Shown here one piece after another: positions 36,301 through 48,822 of a DNA stretch of 64,000 nucleotides. The stretch comes from Nyssa sinensis (taxonomy: Eukaryota > Streptophyta > Magnoliopsida > Cornales > Nyssaceae): positions 33,717,751 to 33,781,750 of the forward strand of contig CM018032.1 of assembly GCA_008638375.1 (NCBI GenBank), in the 5' to 3' direction. The notes under the pieces were generated by a model, which was not told the DNA's origin, searched no databases, and worked only from the letters and a program-made list of their open reading frames with translations. Position numbers and translations under genes: made by a program. How positions within the stretch are numbered: the first letter of the stretch is position 1; every line of letters starts with the position of its first letter.

Positions 36301-36989
36301 AAAGGACACAATCACGTTGTGTGAAATGTAGTGCAAAGGGCCTACATTAAGTACGTACATTTAAACAATATAGTATTTAGACAGTATTCTATACAAGTAG
36401 TACGGTACGACAAAATATCGTTCTTTGCCTATATCACATGGTTAGTTTAATCATTTCGGGAATAATGGTTCAATACATCCATTTATCTCAACAGTTCAAA
36501 ACAGGCAAAACAGTACGGGATGCTAGCACAGGGATCAGGAATATAGTCAATTATTTAAAAAGACTAAAACCATGTCATAAGTGATATAGTACGAAAAGGC
36601 ATGCATTTAAATAATTGCACTTAAATAATTGCATTCAAAACAGATCAATAAATCAAGGGACAGTATCAAAACAGTGTCAGAAGTTACTCATAAACTTTAC
36701 GCTTATTCCCTTGCATAAATAATCCGATAACCTCCAGGTACGTCAAGCATCTCCATGTATATCCTGAATAATAATCATCAATCACAGACAGATCAGAACT
36801 CATCCATTCAGGTCTCATTCGTCATCTTAGGTATCTATCGGATTACCTAAGATAGCCTAGTAGCCTATCGCCCTTCCATTGGGTCTCACCCGAGGCTATT
36901 TCATTCTTTAATTAGGCTTAGCAATTATTAGGATTATATCCTAAGTCATTTAGACTTCAATTGTTATCAGTCAGGCACTCATTCAACCT

Positions 36990-37395
36990 TAGGGGCAAAA
37001 TGGTAATTTTACCATTCTTGTCCCGGACCCTGTCGTGGTCTTCGAAATAGTCTTTATATCTTAAGTACAAAGTTCTACGTCCTTTGGACTCCAATCGGTA
37101 TTAGTTAGGTTCTCATTTTAACCATAGGGGCAAAATAGTAATTTTGCCATTCTTATCCCGGACCCTGTTATGGTCCTCAGAATATCCCATATATCGTATA
37201 TATGAAGTTTTAAGTCTTTTAGACTTTAATCGGTGTCAGTTGGGTACTTATTTAGTCTTAGGGGCAAAATGGTAATTTTGTCATTTTTGCCCGGGACCCT
37301 ATCATGGTCCTCAGAACGTTCCATATATCTCATGTATAAATTTGTAAGTCCCTTGGACTTCATTTGGTATCTGCTTTAGATCGTCGGGACACATC
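36990..37395 (-). repeat. 135-bp tandem array in L8 (3 units)
   Basis: Units begin with 'aggggcaaaa' at 36991, 37126 and 37260. Each holds a near-palindrome such as aatggtaattttaccatt and a 'ggaccct...tggtcctc' pair. They look like expanded relatives of the hairpin modules further right. Confidence 0.8.
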
Positions 37396-37719
37396 GGTCA
37401 TTTCTCGTTTTACGCGTTGACTGTCTCGGAGTCTTATTTAGCCTTTCAGTGTTCATAATTATCCCTATGATAATTTATCATATCAGTTTGACCTTTATTC
37501 GACCTCTACTTTGCACTTACAGTGCTCAGGGGTATTTTGGTCATTTTACGTTTTGTGTAATTCTGACCCCGATTCGTCATCTAATCAACTATACAGTCTC
37601 ACCAGTGTCTGGGCTCCTACCGGTATCAGTTTCGTCCCAATCGGACTTTGTTTAGGTCTCGTACGGTATCAGGGGTAATTTGGTAATTTCATGTGTCGTA
37701 TTTTTCGGCACGTTAGTTC

Positions 37720-38035
37720 ATAAAATGGACCTCACCATTGGGTCCAGAGTGTCCAACATAGTGAAATTGGACTATCTGTTATGTTTAATCGACCTTGGGT
37801 ATCATTAAGGGCAATTCGGTCATTTATACCTACGTGTCTGTATTTTTCGGGACCTCGGTTCATTAAACGGACCTCACCGTTGAGTTCAGAATGCCCGAGA
37901 TAGTCAAAATAGGCTATCCGATATTTTTATTTGGGTCTGGGTACCATTAGGGGCAGTTCGGTCATTTATCACTCACGGGTCTGTGTTTTTCGGGACTGTA
38001 TTTCCAAAATCGGACTGTACCATTGAGTCCAGAAT
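37720..38035 (-). repeat. Hairpin modules of L8
   Basis: ggacctcaccattgggtcc (37727-37745), ggacctcaccgttgagttc (37869-37887) and ggactgtaccattgagtcc (38012-38030), spaced 142 and 143 bp. Confidence 0.8.
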
Positions 38036-39734
38036 ATTTGGAATAGTGAAAATACACTATTTATTTACTTAATTTGGACTCCGTTTGACACATTTAATGT
38101 CTAGGGGTAAAATCGTAATTTTACCTATTTAATAAAGTAATTAAATAATTATTTTATTATTTAATTAATTCTTCAGGGCTTAATTGTATAATTTTTCCAA
38201 AATCTGGGCCACTGTGTAATTCTTTAAAACTGTCAGGGGTAAATCCGTAATTTCAGAAAGTATTTGGGGTTCAAAATATAATTTCATAATTTAGGGGTTC
38301 AAACCCAAGGGTTCAATGGTTCACCAAGTGAACCGGTCCAAAATCATCAAGAACCAACCGGTTCAGTTCCTTCAGGAAAACCGGAATTAAATATTCTAGT
38401 TAACCTCAATTTGCCCCCCTATCCGTGTTCAGGATTAGCCCAATCTCAATTTTAATTTGTTATCGCCGTAACCAAACAGGTAGAATTTGATTTTAAAACA
38501 AATCGGTTAACTTCAAAACGGCACAGTTTCAATTAAATGGTGGCACACTCACGCATCGCCATGTGTCCAGAGTTGGCCCGCTTGACTCGGCTCAAGATAG
38601 CGAGTCAACTCGGTCATCTTCTTCATCAAATTACCCTCGGTTGCCCTAATTTCTGCAGATTTCTTCTTCTATTTCGTGATGTTTAAAGCACGGATTATTC
38701 CTGCCTTCAGTCCCAATTTATTTCTGGGTATCATGCCAACAATTTGGCATTCATTTGGTGGCTCGACACAATGCATGGAGCTCGGTTCCTCACCATTATC
38801 GTGGGACCTGCAACTCCACTGTATGCCCTCATTTCTCCATCAAATTTGATGGTTTTTATTTCTTTGTGACCATATATCCATGAGGGTTCAATCCCCATTC
38901 CAAAATCATGGTTTAGAAGTCTGATTTGGGAGTTGGGTTTCATGGCCGAAACCTGCAACTCCATGTTCGAGGGCCTTCCCGTGTGAGTTTTGGTCAAGCA
39001 CCTAGGTATTTAGGATCCTTGTGACCTCTAGATCAGGTTTAGACTAATAGAATTCAACTTGGTGAGGGTTGTTTCAGACCTGCACATTCGAGGTCATCAA
39101 TGGCTGCCTGGGCTCGGTTTGGTGTTTCCTACCCTATTCGACCCTCCCAGTTAATTTCTGTAACCATCCCAAGCTCACAGTAACTCAAATATGTAGTTTA
39201 TATTGACTGAAAATAGCAACAGAATTTCTTAACAGAAAATTACAAATTTCGGATTTTTACCTTCAAAAATCAGACCCTCTTAGGTTCGGTTGTGGTTTCA
39301 TGCATGCTGTTCCAGTGCAGTCGTGCCCCTCAGTCTAGCCACATTGTGCACAGCTCTCCTCCTTTGTGTATCACATGAAGACACACAATGGCCAACACAC
39401 ATCATGGCCTCACATGGACTCTCTCTCAACCCATTCTCTTCTACCCGAGCACCCACACACATAGAGAATTGTTCTCCAATTCTGAGACACAAGCACTCAT
39501 ATATGTATATAATACATATAGACACATATGCATATATTTATACATCAATTTGTTGCATGGCCTCCCATTGGAGGAAAGGGTGGTCCAATCAGATTTAGTC
39601 TGCCTATATATATATATATATTACATATTTTATATATCATATATGGCTGCATGAAACCCCATTGGTCCATTTGGGTGGTAGCTTGGGGCAACTTTGAATA
39701 TATATACAATTTAGTTGTATATATGTGCACAAAG

Positions 39735-39830
39735 TAATGGCAGCCTAACTGGTAAAATTTTTGGATGGAATTCATTCTCACCATAGGTCAAGGGTTCAAT
39801 TCCCCTTGACCACCAATTTGGCCATTTTCC
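39735..39830 (+). other. tRNA-like unit T8, antisense in L8
   Basis: ggcagcctaactggtaa (39739-39755) is A-box-like. The perfect B box ggttcaattcc (39793-39803) sits in the hairpin ggtcaagggttcaattcccc, and 'ggccattttccc' follows. It lies on the strand opposite to L8. Confidence 0.65.
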
Positions 39831-40230
39831 CACATTTTGGCCTAAGGCCCTGTTTGGCTGCACGTTAATTCAGTTTCTGATGTTTGCCTCATAACTTTCA
39901 TTCCGTAACTCCTTTTTCGATGCGGTTTCTTCCGAGAGTTTCATATTTCAGTTATCTACAGTGTCAGAGGTTCCGTGTCATTTATTAGTCATTCGGGATT
40001 TTCGTGGTTAATTAATTCGAATTCTTACAGTGTTAAATTGACATTATTTCACCTAATTAATTGGTAATTAGGTTCGGGTATTGTACCCTATTCTCGAGCA
40101 TGCTTTAATTGTTTTATCGGTCTATCTTGACCGTCGGGAGATTAGGGTTAATTCCCTTGATTATTCTCTGAGCCGGTATTAATTAATAATTAATATTTAA
40201 TTATTAATTATACAGGATCGGGGTGTTACA

Positions 40231-41878
40231 ACCCCAAGATTTAATGAAGCTACCAGAAGAGTATATTTAAAGGGTATAAAGTCCTAAGATGGAAATTAGG
40301 ATTTAAACATGAACTAAGCATAAGTTAAGAGCGTCAATAGGTGATATTTGAAGTGAATGTGAAGTTAATAGATTCTTTATGAATTATTCTTAGGAACTAC
40401 AAAGGAAGAGGGAAAGCGCATTAGTAGTATTGACCCTAAGGACAAAGGTGAGTAATCCTATATTTGAAGTGGAGATTTAACTCCATGAATTTGAAGAAGT
40501 TCTAAGTTCAAAAGATTTGAAGCATTTAAATTCCAAATTCAGTATATACATGATGCTTGTTTTTAAGTATTTCTGTCTTATAAAACCCTATTGTGACATG
40601 CTCAGTGAATGGTTTCTACTACAGTTTCTCTTTAAAATATGTTTCAGCATGTCTAAGTTTAAAATGCCAAATCTTGTTAAAAATTTTGAATTTGCATATT
40701 CCAAGTATTTGAAGACTCTATCATGAAGCCATGAAGACCATGTTTTGAATGCTCATAAAAGTATCCATTTGAAGAAGTCATGTTTTAAATGTTTTGAAAA
40801 CATTTATTTGAAGAAGTCATATTTTAAATGCTCATAAAAAGCATCCATTTGAAGAAGTCATGTGTTAAATACTTTTCAATGCAACTACAAGGAGGCCATG
40901 TTTTAATGCTTTTAAATAGCATCTACTTGTAAATGTTTTATATCTCCTGTTGCCACTGGTAATGGAATATAAAATGTGCATAAGCACTAAGACTGATTTT
41001 GGGTTCTTCGAAACTCAATTGACATAAAGAATGCTAGGTAGCAGGATCTAATCTCCTAGGCATGAGATTTCTCCACAGGAAGTAATACTAGAGTCCGGTT
41101 CGAAACGGATTCTACTAATGAAAGTGATAATATGTTATGTTCAAAAATAGAAGCAGGTTTTACCCTCATTTTACTACACGTATCTACATGTTTTGAAGTT
41201 TCTTTTGATATATTTGAAGAAGTACACGTTTAGCTTGAATACTTTAAATGTTTTGAATCTATCTGTTTTAAGAATGCATATATTCTGTATTTGAAGTATA
41301 CGAACAATTGGTAGTGAATGTTTTATAAACTCTCTTATACTAACACTGCCAATTGAAAACCCGTGACAAATGCTGGAATTACTCACAAACTTAGTTTAGC
41401 TTACTCGGATTTATCTAAAAAATATACAGGTATCTGAAGGCACCTATGACTCTTTTTGGTGATGAAGATGATTAGAGCTTTACCCATTTTGTGAAAGGGC
41501 GTAAGAAGCTCCTTACAGGATTAACATTTTTGGGAAATACTAAGGACTCGTAGTTAGTCACTTTTTATTATAGTAAATGTTAAATTATTATGTAAATAAG
41601 TCATGAGGGACAACTGAATATGTATTATGTATAAAGCTTTAAAAGTTTTTATTATGCTCTGAATGTATTATCATGTGTACCGTTCCGAAGAGCGACAGTA
41701 CCGGATGGATATGCAAAAAATTTGAAAGAAGAAAATAAAAGAAAAAGTTTTTCACGCTTCCGCAAACACAAGCCGCACCGCCGTCCGGCACCGTTGCTTA
41801 CTTGAGCCTCACCCGACGGCCCCTAGGCCAAAGGGTGGTGGTCGCGATTCGGGATCCGCACAAGGTGGGTTTCGGGTA
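40231..41878 (+). mobile_element. Unit U segment c: 3' part of the family-A LTR
   Basis: It holds exon-like block 2 (40394-40447), repeated 'catttgaagaagtcatgtt' phrases (40755-40870) and the acceptor AAATATACAG near 41430. The end is 'ggtgggtttcggg', which then runs straight into tatcagagc. About 14 bases of the normal junction (tcgtgaca plus acttgg) are missing. Confidence 0.85.
40394..40447 (+). other. Exon-like block 2 of U (54 nt)
   Basis: TATTCTTAG precedes and GTGAGTAATCC follows. The sequence (gaactacaaaggaagaggga) is a close relative of the L1 block. Confidence 0.55.
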
Positions 41879-42102
41879 TCAGAGCGCGCCCCAGCCGGAG
41901 GTGTGAGGTATAAAGCTAGAACCTCACCGCAGACAGTGATCCAAAGGGGGGAAGGAGGTATCCCATATCGCCTAGGGAAGGGAAAACGGCGGTATTCATA
42001 AGTAAGGTGCCCCTCTCTAATGGTATGAGGCCTTTTGGGCGCAAGCCCAGGAAAAAAATCGTGCGGTCCAGGCTTTGGCAGCCCAAATCGGACAATATCA
42101 TG
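41879..42102 (+). mobile_element. Unit U TRIM-type tail, segment a
   Basis: A truncated PBS (tatcagagc) is followed by about 70 bp of spacer and a purine tract ggggggaaggagg. A short LTR starting tcccatatcgcctagggaag continues through 'taatggtatgagg' and 'gcccaaatcggacaatatc' to the TCATG duplicated around L9. Its last 27 bases are at 60103-60129. The order PBS, tiny interior, PPT and short LTR is that of a TRIM. Confidence 0.65.
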
Positions 42103-43794
42103 TGTAATATCCCGACCTGGATAAGGTACGTATACCGAGGTAGACCCCGTCGAGTAGTGTAACACCAATTGTAACCTGAGCTGTTGAAACTTTATATCAT
42201 GATATTATATGGACTGAACGATTTTGGAATGCGAATGGTTTATTTTGTACAGTCAGTGTCGGGCAACACCCAAGCAACCTAGGATCGAGCATCGTAATAC
42301 GTGTATGCATGTAAACCCGTGCATGTGTACGTATACATATATGTACATGCCATTGAATATAAGTGTATGTATAAGTAATTAGAATCTAGTATATATGTGT
42401 ATTTATGAATATATATTTATGTATAGGTGAGGAATAAACATACATATATATATATATACGGTATTGTATAATATATATATATATATATATATGTATTTGA
42501 AATGGAAAATATAAGAAGAAGAGAGGGGCTGTATGTGTGCAATGTGTGTGTAATGTGTGTGTCTTATATATTATATATTATATGTATACAAATAGCAAAT
42601 GAAAGTGAAGCCAAGAAAACAAAGAAAGCAAGAAAAAGAAAAGAAAACAAAAAAGATCAAGAAAAGAAAAGTCTAAGAAGGCTGCTGCAAGTGGGAAAGA
42701 AGAGAGAGAGAGTAGAGAGAGAGGCACGGTTAATGTATCTATATATATGTGTGTGGGTTATTTGATAGAGAATCAGAAAGATAGAAGCAAAGTAAAGGAG
42801 CTGAGACCATTCAGAAGTAGGAAACAGAAGAAGAAAGAAGGAGAAATACAAAGAAAATGTGAGAAAACTTACTGTATTTTAAGTTTTGAATTTTTGGCTT
42901 TTTTATAGAATTTATTAAAGCTTAGAAATAATTACATGGTTTTAAAGAGCATAAAAAATGGTGAATTTAGGAAGAAACCGTAGCCCATTTGGTGAAGAAA
43001 CAAGTGAGAAAAACCAATTTAAAGTTTGATGGAAAATTTCGGGTCATTGAGTTTTTGATCGATTTAGCTTGTTTTATAATAGGGAATTGTTGCCCATAAG
43101 TGCAGCAACTTGTAGGTAAAATTTGGGCTCAAAAAAATGGCTAAAAATCCATGAAAAAGTGAAAATTCAGTTCGCTGGAAAATCTGGGCAGCTCACCGGA
43201 GTTAGCTACAACTCTATTTTCCGAGGCCTTCCATTAATGCAAACTGAATTTCGAGGGTAAATATGGAAAGCCCATGAGGAGTAGAAGAGGACCTCATTGG
43301 TCAGACGTCGAAACGTCACAAGAAAAGTACCGTCGTGGCCGGAGAAGACAACCAGCGCACGGCTGATACACGTTGGTGTGTGTTACGCTGCCTTGCGTCT
43401 TGGGCTGTTGGGCCATAGGTTTTGGTTCGGGTTGACCCGCCCAACCCAATATTGGATTTATCCTATACGGTGCAGTTTTGAGGAGATTTTAAAAGATTTT
43501 AAAATGTTGAATTTGGGGTGTTTGGGTGCAAGGATAGTAGATTGAAATTAAATTGAAATTGAGAATAGGGATAGCCTATCCAAGGTTTGGGTTAATCCAC
43601 TGTTTGGCTATTCCAAATTGGAATAGGAATTTTTAAAAATTAGACATTTACCCAGAACTTATGATAATTATATTTTGACCCCAAGAAATAAAATAATATT
43701 TAATTTAAAGGAGAAAATATCAAAATGCCCTTTAGTCAAAAAGTAGTCAAACGGACTCCGATTAAAGTAAACAAATAGTGAATTTTTATTATTT

Positions 43795-43972
43795 TGAGCA
43801 TTCCGGACTCAACGGTGGAGTCTGATTTTTGAAAAGAGGTCTCGAGAATTAAGAACCCGTAAAAGTGCAAAATGATTGTTTTGCCCTTTTAGTACAGAAG
43901 TCCGAATTGAATTCCGCGAAAGCCTAAACTGAGTTTGTTCGACATTCAAAATTCAATGGTAGAGTCTAAATT
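43795..43972 (+). repeat. Hairpin modules of L9 5' LTR
   Basis: ggactcaacggtggagtct (43804-43822) and an eroded copy at 43949-43967, 145 bp apart, with a broken left arm in the second. Confidence 0.75.
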
Positions 43973-44068
43973 AGGAAAAGAGATACTTATAGTAACAAGG
44001 CATAAAATTTGATGAATAACATTAAAATTGAGATGTGTTTACTGATATATATATATATATATATATAG

Positions 44069-44125
44069 GGAACTCGAAAGGAAAGGACAAAATCATGGGA
44101 TACTGATCTAAGAACGCGTTTTAAC
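44069..44125 (+). other. Exon-like block 2 of L9 5' LTR (57 nt)
   Basis: Preceded by TATATATAG and followed by GTAAGTAAAACC. The 3' LTR copy (58886-58942) is also 57 nt and has GTAAATAAAACC. Confidence 0.55.
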
Positions 44126-45114
44126 GTAAGTAAAACCTATTCTCTTCCATGTGTTGTTTCCAAGCCAAGTTTATTCTATTTACTGCTGAACTTTTACTCT
44201 TGAACGTACCTGATATTATTGTTTTCCACAATGTGATATTGTTCTATCTTCTGGACATTGATTGATTGCTCTATCATTGTTATCATGCTACACCATACCT
44301 TGAAAGCCCTACTGTTATATTTTTACTGAATATATGATATTCCATTTTTATACTCTTATGGAATCACGAATGATCATGTTATGTTTATGAATGCCGGATT
44401 TGTGCTCAATCACAATATCCATCAGATTCTTTCTGATTTACTAGAGACCTACGGGTCAAGTCCGTGAACGGACATATGGAAATACATTGGAGTTTTGTTT
44501 GATTGGAGTTTCCATTGGGGGGTATGTCGGGCCTTAAAAGACCGAGGGCGCGCCGAACCCTGAATAGTGTAAATGCATCTCTTATATGATTGATATGACT
44601 ACGATTGTTGAATGACACTATCCCTTATGATTTATCTTATACTAAGAGACATTCCTTATTGATTTGATTGCGATCAGTTTATTGTGGCAGTATATTCGTG
44701 TTGATACATTGTTATTGAGAGTTCTATATTGATGTTATATCCATTACTCCTGATTGTATATTGTGACCCCACTGTTCATTGGCCATTATGGCAACTATTC
44801 TCATTGGCTATCACATCATCTCATTTCTTATGATTGACTATCATATTCTTATTCATGGATTCATATTCTTTTATGATCACCGATACTAGTGTCGGAGATG
44901 GGAATTTACTTGCTGAGCTTTCGTAGCTCATTCCATATTACTTACCATTTTTTCAAGTAGTGACGTTGCAAGACCCCAGTAGGAGTCTGAGAGCATAGGA
45001 GGAGATTTTTGAGAAAATGTACTAGTTTATGATGTAGTTTCTTCCATGTATTCACCACCCACGGGTGCTGGTTATGTCTGGTTCTTATTTTGACTATTGT
45101 AGAACCATATTATG

Positions 45115-45222
45115 TATTGAATAGACTTCCGTTGATTATTGTATTGAAAAGACTTCCGCTGATTATTGTATTGAAAAGACTTCCACTGATTATTGTATTG
45201 AAAAGACTTCTGCTAATTATTG
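45115..45222 (+). repeat. 27-bp minisatellite, 4 copies (L9 5' LTR)
   Basis: Units at 45115, 45142, 45169 and 45196 of 'tattgaaaagacttccgctg'+'attattg'. The 3' LTR has only two (59930-59983). Copy number therefore changed in one LTR after insertion, since LTRs are identical when they integrate. Confidence 0.92.
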
Positions 45223-45341
45223 TTTTAAATTTTAGTACATTGCTTATTAGTACTATGATACAAGAATGGAAAAAGTCGGGACGGCCTTCGAGTCGGCCTC
45301 GCGACACGAGATTCGCATAGGGTGGGTTTCGGGTCGTGACA

Positions 45342-46019
45342 ACTTGGTATCAGAGCTATAGGTTCGATTGTGAGTCATGGGAGACAGGACTAGAACTAGA
45401 ATCAATAGATAAAATTGAAGTTTCTTTAAATAGATTTCATACGATCATTGACTATTATCTTACACATTGACTAGACATCTTACTGGTTATCTTTACAGAC
45501 ATGGTTATCACAAGGAATACATCGATAATTATGGATCGCATAAATCGCTTAGAGTGACTGATGAAAAGGGTTATTAAGGCTGTACCTGGGAGTTAGCCAT
45601 AGATAATGCTTAATTATTACGCTAGACTCATATATGAATGCTGACTGCCTATCTTACGTAAATGCTAACTGTTATCTTTTACAGCAAATAGTAAACACCA
45701 GGGAATGATTAGGCTACTATATTGGTAGTCACAGGTACTTTTCTAGTTATTCATAACACTTATAGACTATTCAGATTTTATGTTGACTCTACACACTTAT
45801 CCGTGTCCCCACATTTCCACTGAATTGAACTTAGCAAGTGAACGATTAGACTATTGATTTACTAATTCCATTACATCGGGAAAGCTATTATTGGAGAATG
45901 CTAGACAGAAAAGCATGTGAACTCTAGGCTATTTACTGATCCATTTTTATATTACCATGAGGATCATTGTTTAGAATGTTAAACCTAGGACACATGAGAA
46001 ACAGATCAAGAGCACAGGT
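45342..46019 (+). mobile_element. L9 internal region, segment a (PBS at 45345-45356)
   Basis: acttggtatcagagc follows the LTR end, giving the same initiator tRNA-Met PBS as element B. A short remnant 'atggttatcacaaggaatac' near 45500 could be a decayed gag start, but a stop comes after 18 codons. The rest is non-coding and includes one copy of an internally repeated module (45698-46019). It ends at CAGGT, duplicated around L10. Confidence 0.88.
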
Positions 46020-47889
46020 TGTAATACCCTGACCCAAGATATCGAGTCATATGGCACGCATTACGAGGTTTGGAACAATAGTGTAAGAATTTCTAATTTA
46101 CGTGAATATGAAGTATATGTATCACAAAGATATGTTAATAAACATAAATATTTATGTATATATGGACACATGCAATACACATACTAAAAGTGTATTGGGA
46201 GTGTATATAGCCAAGTATATATACATATATATATATACACACACATGAATAATTATATATATATATGTATAAACATACAAAATATCAATAGTGTGTGTGT
46301 GTAGAATAGTGACTAAGTGTGTGTGGAGTGTCGGCTGTATATGTGTGTGTCTCCAAGTGTGTTAGTGTGTGTGAGTTATATTATATGCATATATATATAT
46401 ATATATATATATTTACACACACACACAGCCAAATGATGGCCTGCCCCAAAACAGTGAAATTGAACATAGAGAAGCTCTCATTAGGGGTGCTGCAACAAGC
46501 AATGGGTAACCCAGTGGTTGGGGCAACCAGAAGGTGTAATGAGCATGTATATATTTATATACATATATACATGTTGGTATACACACGCCCACACCACCAT
46601 TCAGTCATACAGAGAGAGAGAGAGAGAGAGAGTTCTAAGAAGAAGAAGGGAGAAAATCAGAAGGAGGAAGGGAGGGATACCATCTTTGAGGTAAAAACAT
46701 CAAAACCTAACATTTTCTCTCTCTAGAATTTTACCTACGTATGAACTGTTTAAGCCTTGAATTATGTATATATGATGTTTAGAATATATTTAAACTTGTT
46801 CAAGCATGAAAATTTGGTCTTAAAACAACCAAAAACATGAGACCCAGAAGGAATAGCCATGGGAGGACCTTGCTTGAAGCAGGTTTGAACCCATGGCAAC
46901 CAAACCAAGTTTGGTGTAGTGAGGCTTCAAGTAGACCCTATGGGTGTTCCAAAAACCTATGACCGCGACCAAGAAACGTAAGGCAAGACCTCCAAATAAT
47001 GAGTTGCAGGTTTCGAGTTTGAAACCCAACCCCTCAAACTCAGTATGAAACCTACCTTTGTGAATGGGAGATGAAACCTTATGGAAAATAAATCAAAACA
47101 GAACAAACCCCAAGGGTTTTGAGTCAAAAATGAACCCACACGATCGAGTTGTAGGTTGATGGATAAACCTTCACACCGAACGGTTGAGCTCAGTTTGAGC
47201 TCTAAAACAAATGCTAAACCCTTCCATGATGCCCCAGAAATAGTTTGGAATGAAAACAGTAGGGTTTGAATTGGCAAAACTTCATGAAATTTAAAGAAAT
47301 GAAAACCTGTAACTAGGGCAACACGGGGGAAGAAGATGAATAGTGGATGGTTCGGTTGGGGTCAAATCGGGTTCGGGTCGGAACCTGACCCATCGCATAA
47401 AAGGGTTTAAGTGGGACGGTGTCGTTTTGAAGTTATATTTTAAATTTAAAACCTGAATTGGTTTTGTTTGTGTACGGGAATAAGAAATAGAAATCAGGAT
47501 CCAAGGCTACCCTAAACACGGATATGACGAACAGTAGGGATATTTTATTCCGGTTCTTTATAGTTACCTAAACCGGTTGGTTCATGGGATTCCTAAACCG
47601 GTCTAGGGTTTTATGGTAAAAACCCACTGGTTCAATGATTTTGTTTAAAATAAAATAAACCAGAATTGTTACTATTTATGGTTTGACCCCAAAGCTTTGA
47701 AAAATTCTGTTTTGGCCCAATTTTTGAGAATTTAATGCAATTGTACCCTTGGAAAAATAATTAAGTAATTAAATAATTAATTTAATTATTTTATAAATAA
47801 GATAAAATGACTATTTTACCCCTGGGCCATAAATGAAGCAAATGAAGTCCAAATTTAATATGCAAATAGTGTATTTTGACTATTTTGGG

Positions 47890-48060
47890 CATTCTGGATC
47901 CAATGGTGGGGTCCGTTTCATGAAACGGGACTCCAAAGAATAAGAACACTAAAATGTAAATTACTAAACTGCCCCTAACATATCCGAAGCCCAATCAAAA
48001 CTCGAGAAAGCCTAAATTAGCTTTCTTCGACGTTCCGGACTCAATGGTAGAGTCTATTTG
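47890..48060 (+). repeat. Hairpin modules of L10
   Basis: ggatccaatggtggggtcc (47896-47914) and ggactcaatggtagagtct (48037-48055), 141 bp apart. In the first, the fifth stem pair is C:G and the fourth is a wobble, consistent with stem maintenance. Confidence 0.8.
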
Positions 48061-48306
48061 ACCAAAATAAGTACTTAAAATAAAGAGATATAAAATTTGA
48101 TGAATAGCATAAGTCAGGCGACTATACATTAGTACACTACCGAGGTACCAAACTAAAAGTACGGTACATATTTGAAATGAAATACGAGGAGACATGACAC
48201 GTAAACATGTGAAGTAATTGAATTTAAATTAAAGTTAACGGAGCTACCAGAAGAGTATAATTTTAAAATGAAATTGATTTCCCTAACACGCTAAATTGTG
48301 TTTTAG

Positions 48307-48621
48307 GCTAAAATACAAGTAGACTATAATGGATAAGAAACAGGAGGACTTTACAATTATGACCAAGGCTCAGAGGGCAACAGATAAAAAGCAGCAGGAG
48401 TTCATGGAAGACTTGCTGTGGCAACAAAAAGTGATTGCTAGGAAAATCAGGATTGCCAAGACAACTGAAGTCGTCTCAGTTAGACTGTTCATATATAAAA
48501 CCCCAATAGTCCCCATGAGCCGGTTCGCACAGGAAGTAGCAGCAAGGCGACTTGCTGAGGCAAAACTAAAAGAGGAAGAAGAATGAGAAAATACAGAAAC
48601 ATTAAATGAATGGCTTCAGAG
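48307..48621 (+). CDS. Conserved ORF of unknown function in L10
   Basis: ATG at 48329 opens a frame of 85 codons ending in TGA at 48584-48586. The codons after the stop (ENTETL) still match the L6 copy, which has arginine at the stop position, so the TGA is probably a recent AGA-to-TGA change. Shared features with L6 are KQQ(E/D)F, V-I-x-(R/K)-K-x-R-I-A-K, PIVPxxRxAQE and RRLAEAxLKEEEE. The surrounding 315 nt look like an exon: TTGTGTTTTAG precedes at 48306 and AG|GTACTATC follows at 48621. The charged sequence suggests a helical or coiled-coil segment. The family is not recognised. Confidence 0.5.
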
Positions 48622-48763
48622 GTACTATCTAACTAAATATATAATACCGTAATGAGTCAGACTGGTTTTTAGTATTAGACTTACACAGTCTAAGAATAGA
48701 TCAAGAGCACGAGTTGATTTAATTGCATATGGAAATTTACGAAAATTTCATAAATTATTTTAG

Positions 48764-48822
48764 GTTAAAAAGAGAGAAAGGGAAAGGGAAAACACCTCTT
48801 GAGAGCCAGCCTAACCTATAAG
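48764..48822 (+). other. Exon-like block 2 of L10 (59 nt)
   Basis: AAATTATTTTAG precedes and GTAAGTAACCCTG follows. This donor is identical over 13 bases to that of L1. Confidence 0.6.

Larger units (their letters stand above)
35067..40230 (-). mobile_element. L8: 5.2-kb solo LTR, TSD ACCCC
   Basis: Plus strand starts TGTCACATCCCGAACCCC and ends GGATCGGGGTGTTACA. Perfect ACCCC lies at 35062-35066 and 40231-40235. It is the longest LTR here. Extra length comes from a diverged repeat field (35740-36300, recurring 'aacataacggaactgaac') and a 135-bp array. It has an antisense tRNA-like unit near its 5' end and a GTAAAAATCC donor (39260). An acceptor ATTATTCAG lies at 36767-36764 with a donor where GTGAGT has become ATGAGT. 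No coding domain was found. Confidence 0.92.
42103..45341 (+). mobile_element. L9 5' LTR
   Basis: 3239 bp from TGTAATATCCCGACC to GGGTTTCGGGTCGTGACA, preceded by TCATG. Its partner at 56865-60102 is 3238 bp and collinear. It has an AT/GT microsatellite (42440-42500), a GA-rich leader (42600-42860) and hairpin modules at 43804 and 43949. Exon-like block 2 is at 44069-44125 (57 nt, donor GTAAGTAAAACC). The stem gagctttcgtagctc (44914-44928) and a TTTTTTCAAG acceptor with a weakened CAG follow. A 27-bp array is present. The boundary pair and TSD make this the best-defined element here. Confidence 0.95.

Noticed and set aside
41809..42168. 119-residue minus-strand open frame
   Set aside because: It spans the U LTR end, TRIM-like interior and L9 start, which are three unrelated pieces. 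There is no domain and no conservation.
46481..46560. A tenth tRNA-like unit in L10
   Set aside because: An A-box-like 'gtaacccagtggttgg' is present, but no B box or T-arm follows. It is too weak to list.
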